Below are positions 53,590-61,631 of a DNA stretch of 64,000 bases, piece by piece. A model generated the notes under the pieces. The model ran no database searches and had not been told where the DNA came from. It was given only the letters and a program-made list of their open reading frames with translations. Made by a program: the position numbers and the translations under genes. Position 1 is the first letter of the stretch. Each line of letters starts with the position of its first letter. The DNA is from Fimbriiglobus ruber. GTDB taxonomy: Bacteria; Planctomycetota; Planctomycetia; Gemmatales; Gemmataceae. The stretch covers positions 434,001 through 498,000 of the forward strand of contig NZ_NIDE01000019.1 in assembly GCF_002197845.1 (NCBI RefSeq), given 5' to 3'.

Positions 53590-55197
53590 ATGTGGCTTCG
53601 CAATCTGCTCTTTCTGAGTCTCGTCGGCGGCGGGGGGATCGCGCTCGGCGTGAACCTCATGCCCCCGCGCGAGATTCAACCGCTCACGACTTACGACACC
53701 GAACTGTACCGGAGCGACGATTTCCGCGCGACCGTCGATCGGGTCAACACATCGTTCCAAAATGAGTGGCAAACCGCAAACGTTCGGCCGGCTGACCCGG
53801 CGTCGGATCTGCTCGTTGCCCGGCGGCTCGCGTTCGGACTGATGGGCACCGTCCCGTCGCTGGAAGAGATTCGCCAGTTCGAGTCGCTACCGCCGGAAGA
53901 GCGCATTCCGTGGTGGATCGACCACATCCTCGCCGACCGCCGGTACGACGACTACTTTGCGGAACGCCTCGCCCGGTCGTTCGTGGGAACGGAAGACGGG
54001 CCGTTCATTTTCTTCCGCCGCCGGCGGATGGTGTCGTGGTTGAGCGACGAGTTGGCCAAGAATCGCCCCTACGACGACCTCGTTCGCGAATTGATCGCGG
54101 GCGAGGGGCTTTGGACGGACAAGCCGGCGACGAACTTCGTCAGCGTGACTGCCCAACCGGACAAGGGCAACGCCCCCGACCCCGTCCGCCTCGCCGGTCG
54201 CGTCACCCGCGCCTTCCTCGGCCTCCGGCTCGATTGCGCCCAGTGCCACAACCACCCGTTCGCCGCTTGGAAACAATCAGACTTCGAGGGTTTTTCCGCG
54301 TTCTTCGGGCAGACCCACGTCGGGTTTACCGGCATTTACGACGGCACGGGCGAATACGAGCCGGAAGACCGCAAGACACAGGCGAAGAAGCTGGTCCTCC
54401 CCAAGGTGCCGTTCAACGCCGAACTCCTGCCCGAACACGGCTCGCGCCGGCAGCAACTGGCCCAATGGGTGACGCACCCGAAGAATCCCTATTTCGCCCG
54501 CGCGACGGTGAATCGGGTGTGGGCGTTGCTCGTCGGCCGCCCGTTAGTCGATCCGGTGGACAACCTGGAAACGGACGGTCCCATGCCGCCGGCTCTCCAG
54601 ATCCTGGCCGACGATTTCACCGCGCACGGTTTCGATCTGCGGCGGCTGATCCGGGTGATCGCGAACACGCGGGTGTACGGCCTCGACAGCGCGGCGGACC
54701 ACGACACGAGCGAAGCCGAAGAGAAGGCGTGGGCGATATTCCCACTATCGCGGCTACGTCCGGAACAGGTGGCCGGCGGCGTGGCCCAGGCGGCGTCCGT
54801 GACCACGCTCAACGCCGAGACGCACATCCTCCGGCGGCTCGTCCATCAGGGCGCGCAAAACGAATTCGTCACCCGCTACGGCGACACCGGCGAAGACGAA
54901 TTCGACGGGCGCGGCGGCACGATTCCTCAACGCCTGTTGATGATGAACGGCAAACTGGTCCGCGAGCGGATCGAGGCGGGACCGTTCACGGCGACCCAGC
55001 GCATCAACTGGCTGGCTCCGAACGACGCCCGCGCGGTCGAAATCGCGTATTTGGCCGCGTTGTCCCGTCGGCCGACGCCCGAGGAAGCCGCCCACTTCGA
55101 GGCCGCGTTAACCGACAAAGAAATCAAGCGAGTGCAGCGCATCGAAGATCTCTTCTGGGCGCTCCTCAACTCCACGGAGTTCTCATGGAACCATTAA
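53590..55197 (+). CDS. DUF1549/DUF1553 domain protein
   Basis: 535 residues from ATG 53590. An N-terminal hydrophobic segment (WLRNLLFLSLVGGGGIALG) serves as signal or anchor. The DUF1549 part has DLLVARRLAFGLMGTVPSLEEIRQFESLPPEERIPWWIDHILADRRYDDYFAERLARSF and, near 216-224, LDCAQCHNHPFAAW, a CxxCH motif. The DUF1553 part has YFARATVNRVWALLVGRPLVDPVDNLETDGPMPPALQILADDF and RLRPEQVAGGVAQA, ending in EDLFWALLNSTEFSWNH. It overlaps a DUF1501 gene by 13 bp, the standard planctomycete pair. It lacks the N-terminal cytochrome-like PSCYT1 domain that many relatives carry. Function is not established. Confidence 0.92.
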   Translation: MWLRNLLFLSLVGGGGIALGVNLMPPREIQPLTTYDTELYRSDDFRATVDRVNTSFQNEWQTANVRPADPASDLLVARRLAFGLMGTVPSLEEIRQFESLPPEERIPWWIDHILADRRYDDYFAERLARSFVGTEDGPFIFFRRRRMVSWLSDELAKNRPYDDLVRELIAGEGLWTDKPATNFVSVTAQPDKGNAPDPVRLAGRVTRAFLGLRLDCAQCHNHPFAAWKQSDFEGFSAFFGQTHVGFTGIYDGTGEYEPEDRKTQAKKLVLPKVPFNAELLPEHGSRRQQLAQWVTHPKNPYFARATVNRVWALLVGRPLVDPVDNLETDGPMPPALQILADDFTAHGFDLRRLIRVIANTRVYGLDSAADHDTSEAEEKAWAIFPLSRLRPEQVAGGVAQAASVTTLNAETHILRRLVHQGAQNEFVTRYGDTGEDEFDGRGGTIPQRLLMMNGKLVRERIEAGPFTATQRINWLAPNDARAVEIAYLAALSRRPTPEEAAHFEAALTDKEIKRVQRIEDLFWALLNSTEFSWNH

Positions 55198-56507
55198 GCC
55201 ACCGGGATTTGTTCCATGCAATCCGTGGGGGGCAAGCTGCTACCCCCACACGACGCACCTTCCTGCGCGCCGCGGGTCTGGCCGGGGCGACGTGGCTCAC
55301 GCCGGTCGGCCACCTGCTGGCCCGGGCGTCCGAGCAGGCGGGGGAGGGGAGTGGCCCGGCGCAATCGGTCATCATGCTCTGGCTTCAGGGCGGGCCGAGC
55401 CAGCTGGAAACCTTCGATCCGCACCCGGGGACGCGCATTGCCGCGGGGACCGGGGCGGTCGACACGGCGCTCAAGGGCGTGCAACTCGCCACCGGCCTCG
55501 AGCATCTGGCGGCCGAGATGCAGTCCGTTTCGCTGATCCGGTCGATGGTCAGCAAGGAAGGGGATCACGAGCGCGGCACGTACACGATGAAGACGGGCTT
55601 CCGGCCCGACCCGACGGTCGTTCACCCGTCGATCGGCGCAATCTGCTGCCACGAACTGGCCGCGGCCGGGACCGACATCCCGCGGCACGTCAGCATCCTG
55701 CCCGGCCAGTGGCCCGCCCGCGGAGGATACCTCGGCGACAAGTTCGACGCCTTCCGCACCGACGACCCGGCCGGTCCGGTGCCTGATACGTCGTCTTTGC
55801 TGTCGGCAAAACGAGACGATCAGCGACTCAAGAATCTGGACGTGGTCGAATCCGCGTTCGCTAAAGGGCGTCAGAAGCGGGTCGACGCCACGTTGCACCG
55901 GGACACGGTTGCCGGCGCGCGGAAGATGATGAGTTCGGAGCAACTCAAGGCGTTCGACGTGTCGAACGAACCGCTGGCCCTCCGCCGGGCTTACGGCGAG
56001 ACGGCGTTCGGCCGCGGCTGCCTCGCCGCCCGGCGGTTGATTGAGGTCGGCGTCCGCTGCGTGGAAGTGACGCTGTCCGGGTGGGACACGCACGCGAACA
56101 ACCACGCGGCCCACACCAATCAACTCAAGATCCTCGATCCCGCGTTCGCCGCGCTCCTCCGCGACCTCCGAGAGCGCGGGTTGTTGGACCGCACGCTCGT
56201 CCTCTGCGCCGGCGAGTTCGGCCGCACGCCGACCGTGAACGCGGTCGGCGGCCGCGACCACTGGCCCACCGGCTTCAGCCTCGCTCTGGCAGGCGGCGGA
56301 GTTCGCGGCGGCCAGGTGATCGGCGCGACCGACCCGGAAGGTCAGAAGACTGAGCCCACAAATCCGGTGACCGTCGGCGACCTGCACGCGACCGTGCTGA
56401 CCGCGCTCGGCATCGAACACGACAAGGTGAACCAGACGCCGATCGGCCGCACGGTCAAATTCAGCGAAGGGAAGCCGATCGCGGCGCTGGTGAAGGGCAA
56501 CACGTAA
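55185..56507 (+). CDS. DUF1501 domain protein, partner of DUF1549 protein
   Basis: 440 residues from ATG 55185, which overlaps the DUF1549 stop by 13 bp and has GGAG upstream; a much longer open frame upstream is antisense-like noise in another frame. Tat-type signal TRRTFLRAAGLAGATWLTPVGHLLA near 22-46. Family features: SVIMLWLQGGPSQLETFDPHPG, LIRSMVSKEGDHERGTYTMKTGF, VTLSGWDTHANNH, VLCAGEFGRTPTVNAVGGRDHWPTGFSLALAGGGVRGGQVIGATD. The metal-site motifs of the phosphatase/sulfatase fold (Asp/His in GWDTHANN and GRDHW) appear intact. Exported folded; substrate unknown. Confidence 0.93.
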   Translation: MEPLSHRDLFHAIRGGQAATPTRRTFLRAAGLAGATWLTPVGHLLARASEQAGEGSGPAQSVIMLWLQGGPSQLETFDPHPGTRIAAGTGAVDTALKGVQLATGLEHLAAEMQSVSLIRSMVSKEGDHERGTYTMKTGFRPDPTVVHPSIGAICCHELAAAGTDIPRHVSILPGQWPARGGYLGDKFDAFRTDDPAGPVPDTSSLLSAKRDDQRLKNLDVVESAFAKGRQKRVDATLHRDTVAGARKMMSSEQLKAFDVSNEPLALRRAYGETAFGRGCLAARRLIEVGVRCVEVTLSGWDTHANNHAAHTNQLKILDPAFAALLRDLRERGLLDRTLVLCAGEFGRTPTVNAVGGRDHWPTGFSLALAGGGVRGGQVIGATDPEGQKTEPTNPVTVGDLHATVLTALGIEHDKVNQTPIGRTVKFSEGKPIAALVKGNT

Positions 56508-56509
56508 AG

Positions 56510-56552
56510 AGAGGGCGTTGCCGGTTACAAAGAGCGACCGGCAACGCCCTCT
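56510..56552. terminator. 16-bp stem-loop terminator
   Basis: AGAGGGCGTTGCCGGT (56510-56525) pairs perfectly with ACCGGCAACGCCCTCT (56537-56552), loop 11 bases, directly after the DUF1501 stop and before the convergent zinc-ribbon gene. Confidence 0.75.
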
Positions 56553-56601
56553 TCAGTGTTTGTGTCTTATACACGTCGGGAAGCCCGGCGTACTCCGCCG
56601 G

Positions 56602-57156
56602 TCAGGTGCAGCGCCGGCGGGATAACGTGAGGCCGATCAACTCCAACCGCACTGGCCCTTCGACCTCGCCCCGCCCATAGGCATCCAGCAGCGCTACCTC
56701 AGTACGGTATTGCGACCAGAACCTATCCCACGCCACGGCGTATCTGGGCGACGGGACACGGATGCCTGCGGTCGGCCGTTCGCACTCGCCGCCGCACACC
56801 GCACACGTCACCGGCCGACCGGACTGCGGTTGGCGATGCCGTCGGCGGCACGGTACGCAGTGCCACGTCTGCATGATCGTGGCTTGCCGCAATCGGCGGC
56901 GGGCGTCCGGACCGAGATCCAGTGGCCGTCGTTCCTCGGGTACGTCTAGCACGGCGGCTGATAGCGTTCGGCCCGGCCCCTGGAAGAAGGCCCGCAGCAT
57001 TCCCCCCGCGCCGATCCACGCGAAATACTCGCGCCCATCGTGCAGGTTTGGGCGGTGGAACCGGCCAACGATCGCCTCCACCTGATTCGTCGTCATGCCG
57101 GCGACGAGGCGCCCCAGGGCAGCTGGGCTGAGGTCGGGCAGGCCATCGTCCGCCAT
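56602..57156 (-). CDS. Hypothetical protein with zinc-ribbon segment
   Basis: 184 residues, ATG 57156. Residues 8-75 (AALGRLVAGMTTNQVEAIVGRFHRPNLHDGREYFAWIGAGGMLRAFFQG) recall the small alpha/beta SmpA/BamE-like unit, where a short helix is followed by a GxP-type turn. Residues of about 98-128 hold WHCVPC and TCAVCGGEC, four cysteines in a CxxC-x18-CxxC arrangement (with an extra Cys) that should bind zinc. The C-terminus is helical. No signal peptide despite the BamE resemblance. It is separated by 27 bp from the upstream copper protein's stop; that gene is on the same strand but upstream is unrelated. Family not recognised. Confidence 0.65.
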   Translation of the reverse strand: MADDGLPDLSPAALGRLVAGMTTNQVEAIVGRFHRPNLHDGREYFAWIGAGGMLRAFFQGPGRTLSAAVLDVPEERRPLDLGPDARRRLRQATIMQTWHCVPCRRRHRQPQSGRPVTCAVCGGECERPTAGIRVPSPRYAVAWDRFWSQYRTEVALLDAYGRGEVEGPVRLELIGLTLSRRRCT

Positions 57157-57183
57157 TCGTGCGCCTCTCTCGCCTAACGCGGA

Positions 57184-59121
57184 CTACTTTCGCCCGCCGG
57201 TTGGCAGATCCGGGATTGCACATCCGACGGCCTCGGTCTTCGACACCTTGACCAGCTCACCAGCCAGCACAGCCGTTAACGCGTCGCGTAAGTCTCTCTT
57301 ATCGGGCGCTTGCCGCTTCTTACCGAGGTCGGCGTGGCGGTCGTCAATCCGCCCGCGGTAAACGATTTGATTCGTGTGGTCGATGACCACGACTTCCGGC
57401 GTCGTGGTGACACCCGTGGCCGTCACGAGTTGGTGTTTCGTGTCCAGAACAATCGGCAGTGTGAGTCCGTATTCCGAAGCATGTTTACGGGCCGCGTCGG
57501 GCGTTAAATCCGGATCGACGTGGGCCGCGAAGAACCGGACCGGCTTGTCGGCGTACTCCTTCACCAATGCGTTAATCTCCGGGGCGTACCCGTTCGAGAT
57601 CGGGCAATCGTTCGTGATGAAAACGATCACGTGGGCTTTCGCGTTTTCCACGACCAGCGGTTTCTGTTCGCGACCATTGAGGTCGTTGAAGGTGAGCTTC
57701 GGGCTCGTTTTCGCCGGGCCGTCTTTCCAAAACGCGGGCGGTTCTAGGCCGAGCCGTTGCCACTCGATCTTGTCCCCGCGGACCCGCGAACGGACCGCCG
57801 TTTGAAGGGTGTGCGCCCGGATCGCTTCGCGCAACGCGGTCGCATCTTTCTCCTCGGCCGCCACCATCATCAAGCGGGCGGAGCCCATCTCGTCCGTCGA
57901 GCCTTCGCCCCAGTGGACGCGAACCGGCGGGCTACTCGGATTGCGGGGGTTCTCGGCCGAGTTATCCCAGGTGACTTCGCCCCGGATCACGGTCCCCTTC
58001 GGCAACCGCACCGCCTCCTTGTACAGGTACTGGCCCTGCCAGTTGAAATCCCAGTCGCGTATTGAGAAGAGGTTCTTCTGTTCCCCGTCCGGCAGTTTCG
58101 CCGTCATTTTCATCGTCTTGCCAAGATAGTGGGCGTGCGCCCCGGCCCCGATCAGGTCGACGGCCACCGGCAGGATAAACGAGTCGGTCACTTTGAAATC
58201 CGCTTTCCCGGCCGGGATATCGATGTTTGAAAACAGCCCGAACGCGGGCGGAAGTTGTAGGCTCGCCAGCGATCGCTTCGGCGCTTTCTCAGCGAAGTAA
58301 ATGCCGACCGTAAGCAGTTCCGACTCGGGCTTGCCCGACGGGTGAAAGTGGGTCTGGAGGACGAGGTCGGACCCTTTACGGAGCGGGTACGCGAGGCCGT
58401 CCGGCAGGCGCACGGGGATGGCGCCCACGGCCCACCCGCCGAGGCTGCCGGTCGGCCGGAAGCCCATGCCGGGGAAGCCGGGTTGTCCCATCTTGGCGGC
58501 CCGTTCCCGGCCGCGGCCGCTGTTATCAAGGAAATAGAGGACGTGGTGAACGACGGCCGGGGACGTACTGCGGAACTCGACTGCCGTCACCCATTTGTCT
58601 TCCGTCACGCCGAGCGGGATGACGAAGTTCTGGTAGATATCCGCTCCGTCAGCCGGCACGGCGAACGGGCGATCCATTTTCACGATCAGATCCGGCTTAC
58701 CGAGTTGCCACCCTTCGGGAAATTTGGGCACGGGCGGTAATTTCTTCGGGTCGCCCTCCGGCATACCGGCTTTCACCCAGCGGTCAAAGAGGGCAATCTG
58801 GGCGTCGGTCAGGCGGCGTTCGTTTTGGAATTCGCCGTGCCCCGGCTCGGGGTGCCACGGCGGCATGTAGCGGTCGTTCATCACCCGGAGCATCGTCTTG
58901 GCGTGCTTGCGGGCGTCCTGGTACGTCAACAAGGGAAACGGGGCCACTTCGCCCGGCCGGTGGCAGCCCGTGCAGTTCGCGAAGAGGAGAGGGGCTACGT
59001 GTTCCGAGAAGGTAACGTCTTTGACCGAATCAGCCGCGGGAGTTTCGGCGGACCGGGCCACGCCGGTGAAATAGCCAGCTCCAAGTACGATAGCGAAGAC
59101 AGAGAACAGACGCATTTTCAT
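57184..59121 (-). CDS. Cytochrome c-like / copper type II monooxygenase / redoxin fusion
   Basis: 645 residues from ATG 59121. Signal peptide KMRLFSVFAIVLGAGYFTGVARSAE. A cytochrome c-like segment follows (FANCTGCHRPGEVAPF, heme motif CxxCH near 50). From about 150 to 420 a PHM-like copper monooxygenase region has VVHHVLYFLD, VLQTHFHPSGKPE and GAHAHYLGKTMKM, the expected His ligands for two coppers. From about 490 a thioredoxin-like redoxin domain has HVIVFITNDCPISNGYAPEINALVKEYADKPVRFFAAH with a single catalytic Cys, and TPEVVVIDHTNQIVYRGRIDDR. All lie outside the cytoplasm. The fusion suggests electron delivery within one chain; substrate unknown. A copper amine oxidase gene lies upstream. 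Confidence 0.9.
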   Translation of the reverse strand: MKMRLFSVFAIVLGAGYFTGVARSAETPAADSVKDVTFSEHVAPLLFANCTGCHRPGEVAPFPLLTYQDARKHAKTMLRVMNDRYMPPWHPEPGHGEFQNERRLTDAQIALFDRWVKAGMPEGDPKKLPPVPKFPEGWQLGKPDLIVKMDRPFAVPADGADIYQNFVIPLGVTEDKWVTAVEFRSTSPAVVHHVLYFLDNSGRGRERAAKMGQPGFPGMGFRPTGSLGGWAVGAIPVRLPDGLAYPLRKGSDLVLQTHFHPSGKPESELLTVGIYFAEKAPKRSLASLQLPPAFGLFSNIDIPAGKADFKVTDSFILPVAVDLIGAGAHAHYLGKTMKMTAKLPDGEQKNLFSIRDWDFNWQGQYLYKEAVRLPKGTVIRGEVTWDNSAENPRNPSSPPVRVHWGEGSTDEMGSARLMMVAAEEKDATALREAIRAHTLQTAVRSRVRGDKIEWQRLGLEPPAFWKDGPAKTSPKLTFNDLNGREQKPLVVENAKAHVIVFITNDCPISNGYAPEINALVKEYADKPVRFFAAHVDPDLTPDAARKHASEYGLTLPIVLDTKHQLVTATGVTTTPEVVVIDHTNQIVYRGRIDDRHADLGKKRQAPDKRDLRDALTAVLAGELVKVSKTEAVGCAIPDLPTGGRK

Positions 59122-59216
59122 GAACAATCTCGCGGCACGGCTGGGCGGAATGGGCCACCGGACATTGTACCCGGCGGCCCATTGGGAGTTTCAAGTTCCA
59201 AGAATTTAGCCACGGA

Positions 59217-59399
59217 TGAACACGGATGAACACAGATCAGAAAAGAATATTCACCGCAGAGGGCACGAGAGGGCGCGGAGGTAAAACAGGAAAGCTCTCA
59301 AACGGCAAAAAAAAGTGATCGTCTTAGTATTTCCTCTGCGCCCTCTCGTGCCCTCTGCGGTGAATATTCTTTTCTGATCTGCGTTCATCCGCTGCCAAG
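59217..59399. repeat. 58-bp inverted repeat built from two phased repeat families
   Basis: Arms 59224-59281 and 59333-59390 are 58-base reverse complements with two mismatches. Each arm joins the CACGGATGAA family to a CCGCAGAGGGCACGAGAGGG family. The 51-base loop contains an A-run (AAAAAAAA). It lies between the amine oxidase gene and the fusion protein gene, both on the minus strand. Confidence 0.85.
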
Positions 59400-59404
59400 A
59401 TTTG

Positions 59405-61336
59405 TCAGTGGCAACAGCCGCCCTTGGCTTTCGCTTCCACGGCTTTCTTCGACGGCGGCACGTTGTTCGCCGGGTTTTGCTTGAAGAAGCCGTTCGGCTT
59501 GAGGAGGAAGCCGATGTAAGCCATCGGCATGACGGGGTAGTCTTCCGGCCGCGGGATGTGGGTGTGGCCGAAGGTGTACCACAAGACGACATCGGTGTTC
59601 TCGATCGGCCGATCCTGCTCGGTCCACTTCATGAGCCCTTCGCCGCCGCCCCGGCTCTGGTTCGGGTAGTCGCCGGCGGCGTACTGTTCATCCGGGGCGA
59701 AGGGCGTGACCCAGACGTGGTAGTTGACGAACTCGGCCCGCTTCCGCCACCAAGCGTCCGGCCCGGCCATGGGGAAAGAGTTGTCCATCGGGAAGAGCTT
59801 GTAGCCGACCGGCTCGCCGACGGCGTTCAGGACGTTCGGGTTGGCGATCCGCCAGGTCCGGGCGGTTTCGAGATTCAGGTGGGCGCGGGCCTGTTTCTCG
59901 GTCTTGAGTAACGTCGGCCGGGCGGCGAAGGCGTTGGCGTGCGGGTTATTGGGGCCGGGTTCGTCGGGTTTGACGTCCACCTGGTAAACCGAGTTGGCCT
60001 GGCCGTCGAGGTCGAAGTCGAGGCGGGCGTTGAAGAAGTGTTGGTGGGCCGGCGCATAAAGTTGCGGCGCGATCAGCGGGCCGTAGGGCGATTTCTCGAA
60101 CGGCTGGAGCGTACCGAGCGACAGGATGCCGGTCAGCTTGATCTCGAATTGGATGTTGCCGTCCTGGTAGAGATACCAGAAGAAGCCGTACTCGTAGTTT
60201 TCGACCGTCGAGATCGATGACACCACGAGCCGCCGGGACCGCCGCACTTCGGGGCGGTCGGGCAGGCGGCGGTCGGTGTGTTTCCAGAGGATGCCGTAGT
60301 CTTCCTCGTGCATGCAGATGGCGTTTTTGATCGTTAGCGGCTCGCCGCGGCTTGTGCAGAGGTGGGCGTCGAAATAGCGGATCAGGCCAAGGCAGTCGCA
60401 CCCGAGTTCCAGGCTGTTCGCGCACATGCCCATGCCGTACTCGCCCACGTCGAACGCGTTCTTGCGGTACTGCGTCGGCGTCGGGTCGCCGTAGGGGACG
60501 ACCATTTCCGTCAGGGACGCGCGGTAGAGGACGGAGCGGTCTTCGCAGCCGTCGGTGTACCGCAGGTGGTGCAGCGTCAACCCCTCGCGGGCGTTGAAGC
60601 CGATCACGAACTTCCAGTTCTGCCAGGTCACGTTGTAACCTTCGACCTGGAAACTCGGGCCTTCGGGCTGGGTGATTTCGAGCGGCTTGATGTCGGTGCG
60701 CTGGTGCGGTACGCGGTCGGCCGCGTAGTTGCCGGCGTCGGGCGGCAGCGGCCAGTGGCCGTACTCCTCGACGCGAATGACCTTCATCGCGTTCAGGTCG
60801 ACGACGGGGCGGACGCCCTCGATCGGCCGGGCGTACCCGTTTTCGGTCGGGTCGGCGCGGAGGAAGCAAAGCGGCCGGGCGAGGCGCAGGCCGGCCTCTT
60901 CCGCGTTCCCGTAGTAGCCCGCGCTCCAGATGTCGGCCATGACGAGGGACGTGTCTTCGATCCCGTACTGCTTCTTCAACGCGGCCTTGAACTCGGGACT
61001 CGTGAGAACGGCCTGCTCGCATTCCGCCTGCTCGTCCGCCGTCATCGTCGGTTGAACGCCGGGGACGTGCTTCCAGCCGACGACCTTTTCCTCAGCCAGC
61101 GAAACGACCACCTCGAAACAAGAGTTGGTGGCGTTGTCGAACAGCACGGCGAATACGGTGCGGGAAATCGGCCCGCCAGTGTAGCCGTGGACACTCGCCT
61201 TCGGCGGTTCTTTCAGGCTGACGGACACGAACCGGGTTGTCCGCGTGACCTTGCCGGAGTCCTTGAGAATAGAGACCGCGCGGCGCACTTCGTCGGCGGT
61301 GAGGGGTTCGAGCGGGTGCGTAATGGGAGTTGGCAT
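59405..61336 (-). CDS. Copper-containing primary-amine oxidase
   Basis: 643 residues from ATG 61336, close to the length of bacterial enzymes such as that of Arthrobacter. It oxidises primary amines to aldehydes with release of ammonia and hydrogen peroxide. The topaquinone precursor Tyr is in VENYEYGFFWYL near 381; the catalytic base Asp is in AFDVGEYGMGMCANSLELGCDCLG near 296, 85 residues before it as expected. Copper ligands are HQH near 431-433 and the His of FGHTHIPRPEDYPVMP near 591-593. No signal peptide is evident, so it is probably cytoplasmic. Upstream and downstream DNA is full of repeats. It neighbours a copper monooxygenase fusion gene. Confidence 0.95.
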   Translation of the reverse strand: MPTPITHPLEPLTADEVRRAVSILKDSGKVTRTTRFVSVSLKEPPKASVHGYTGGPISRTVFAVLFDNATNSCFEVVVSLAEEKVVGWKHVPGVQPTMTADEQAECEQAVLTSPEFKAALKKQYGIEDTSLVMADIWSAGYYGNAEEAGLRLARPLCFLRADPTENGYARPIEGVRPVVDLNAMKVIRVEEYGHWPLPPDAGNYAADRVPHQRTDIKPLEITQPEGPSFQVEGYNVTWQNWKFVIGFNAREGLTLHHLRYTDGCEDRSVLYRASLTEMVVPYGDPTPTQYRKNAFDVGEYGMGMCANSLELGCDCLGLIRYFDAHLCTSRGEPLTIKNAICMHEEDYGILWKHTDRRLPDRPEVRRSRRLVVSSISTVENYEYGFFWYLYQDGNIQFEIKLTGILSLGTLQPFEKSPYGPLIAPQLYAPAHQHFFNARLDFDLDGQANSVYQVDVKPDEPGPNNPHANAFAARPTLLKTEKQARAHLNLETARTWRIANPNVLNAVGEPVGYKLFPMDNSFPMAGPDAWWRKRAEFVNYHVWVTPFAPDEQYAAGDYPNQSRGGGEGLMKWTEQDRPIENTDVVLWYTFGHTHIPRPEDYPVMPMAYIGFLLKPNGFFKQNPANNVPPSKKAVEAKAKGGCCH

Positions 61337-61427
61337 AATATCCGCGCAGGAGGGTAGGGCGGAGAGGTGAAAATAGTCTATCGCGCTGGCCAACGGAGAG
61401 GCAAAGACGAACCCTTTTCGCCGCAGA

Positions 61428-61495
61428 TTAACACGGATGAACGCGGATCAGGAAGAGATCATGAGCCACGGATCAACACGGATGCACACGGATCA
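61428..61495. repeat. 10-bp-phased CACGGAT repeat, tandem form
   Basis: CCGCAGATTAACACGGATGAACGCGGATCAGG and, after a short gap, GCCACGGATCAACACGGATGCACACGGATCAG: two direct copies of the phased repeat without the inverted arm. It abuts the REPIN-like element at 61497. Confidence 0.7.
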
Positions 61496-61496
61496 G

Positions 61497-61610
61497 TTTT
61501 GTAGGGTCCGCTGTGCGGACCAGTTATTCCGAGCGTTGATCCTGCCTTCAATCCGTTGTCCCACCGCGGCGTGTTCAGAATAACCGGTCCGCACAGCGGA
61601 CCCTACAAAA
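61497..61610. repeat. REPIN-like element, copy 2
   Basis: 114 bp with 32-bp terminal inverted repeats (61497-61528 and 61579-61610) that differ at one position. The ends match the element at 42479-42584, including the inner palindrome GGTCCGC-TGT-GCGGACC, while the central 50 bp is unrelated. No coding capacity. Confidence 0.85.
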
Positions 61611-61631
61611 CTGCGGCTAATGTTCCTTGGT

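Noticed and set aside
53910-55184. Long upstream extension of the frame that ends as the DUF1501 gene
   Set aside because: The part before 55185 is Arg/Pro-rich without family motifs and lies inside the well-supported DUF1549 gene in another frame.
60362-61357. 331-codon plus-strand frame opposite the amine oxidase
   Set aside because: The opposite strand has all catalytic residues of a copper amine oxidase; this frame has none of any family.
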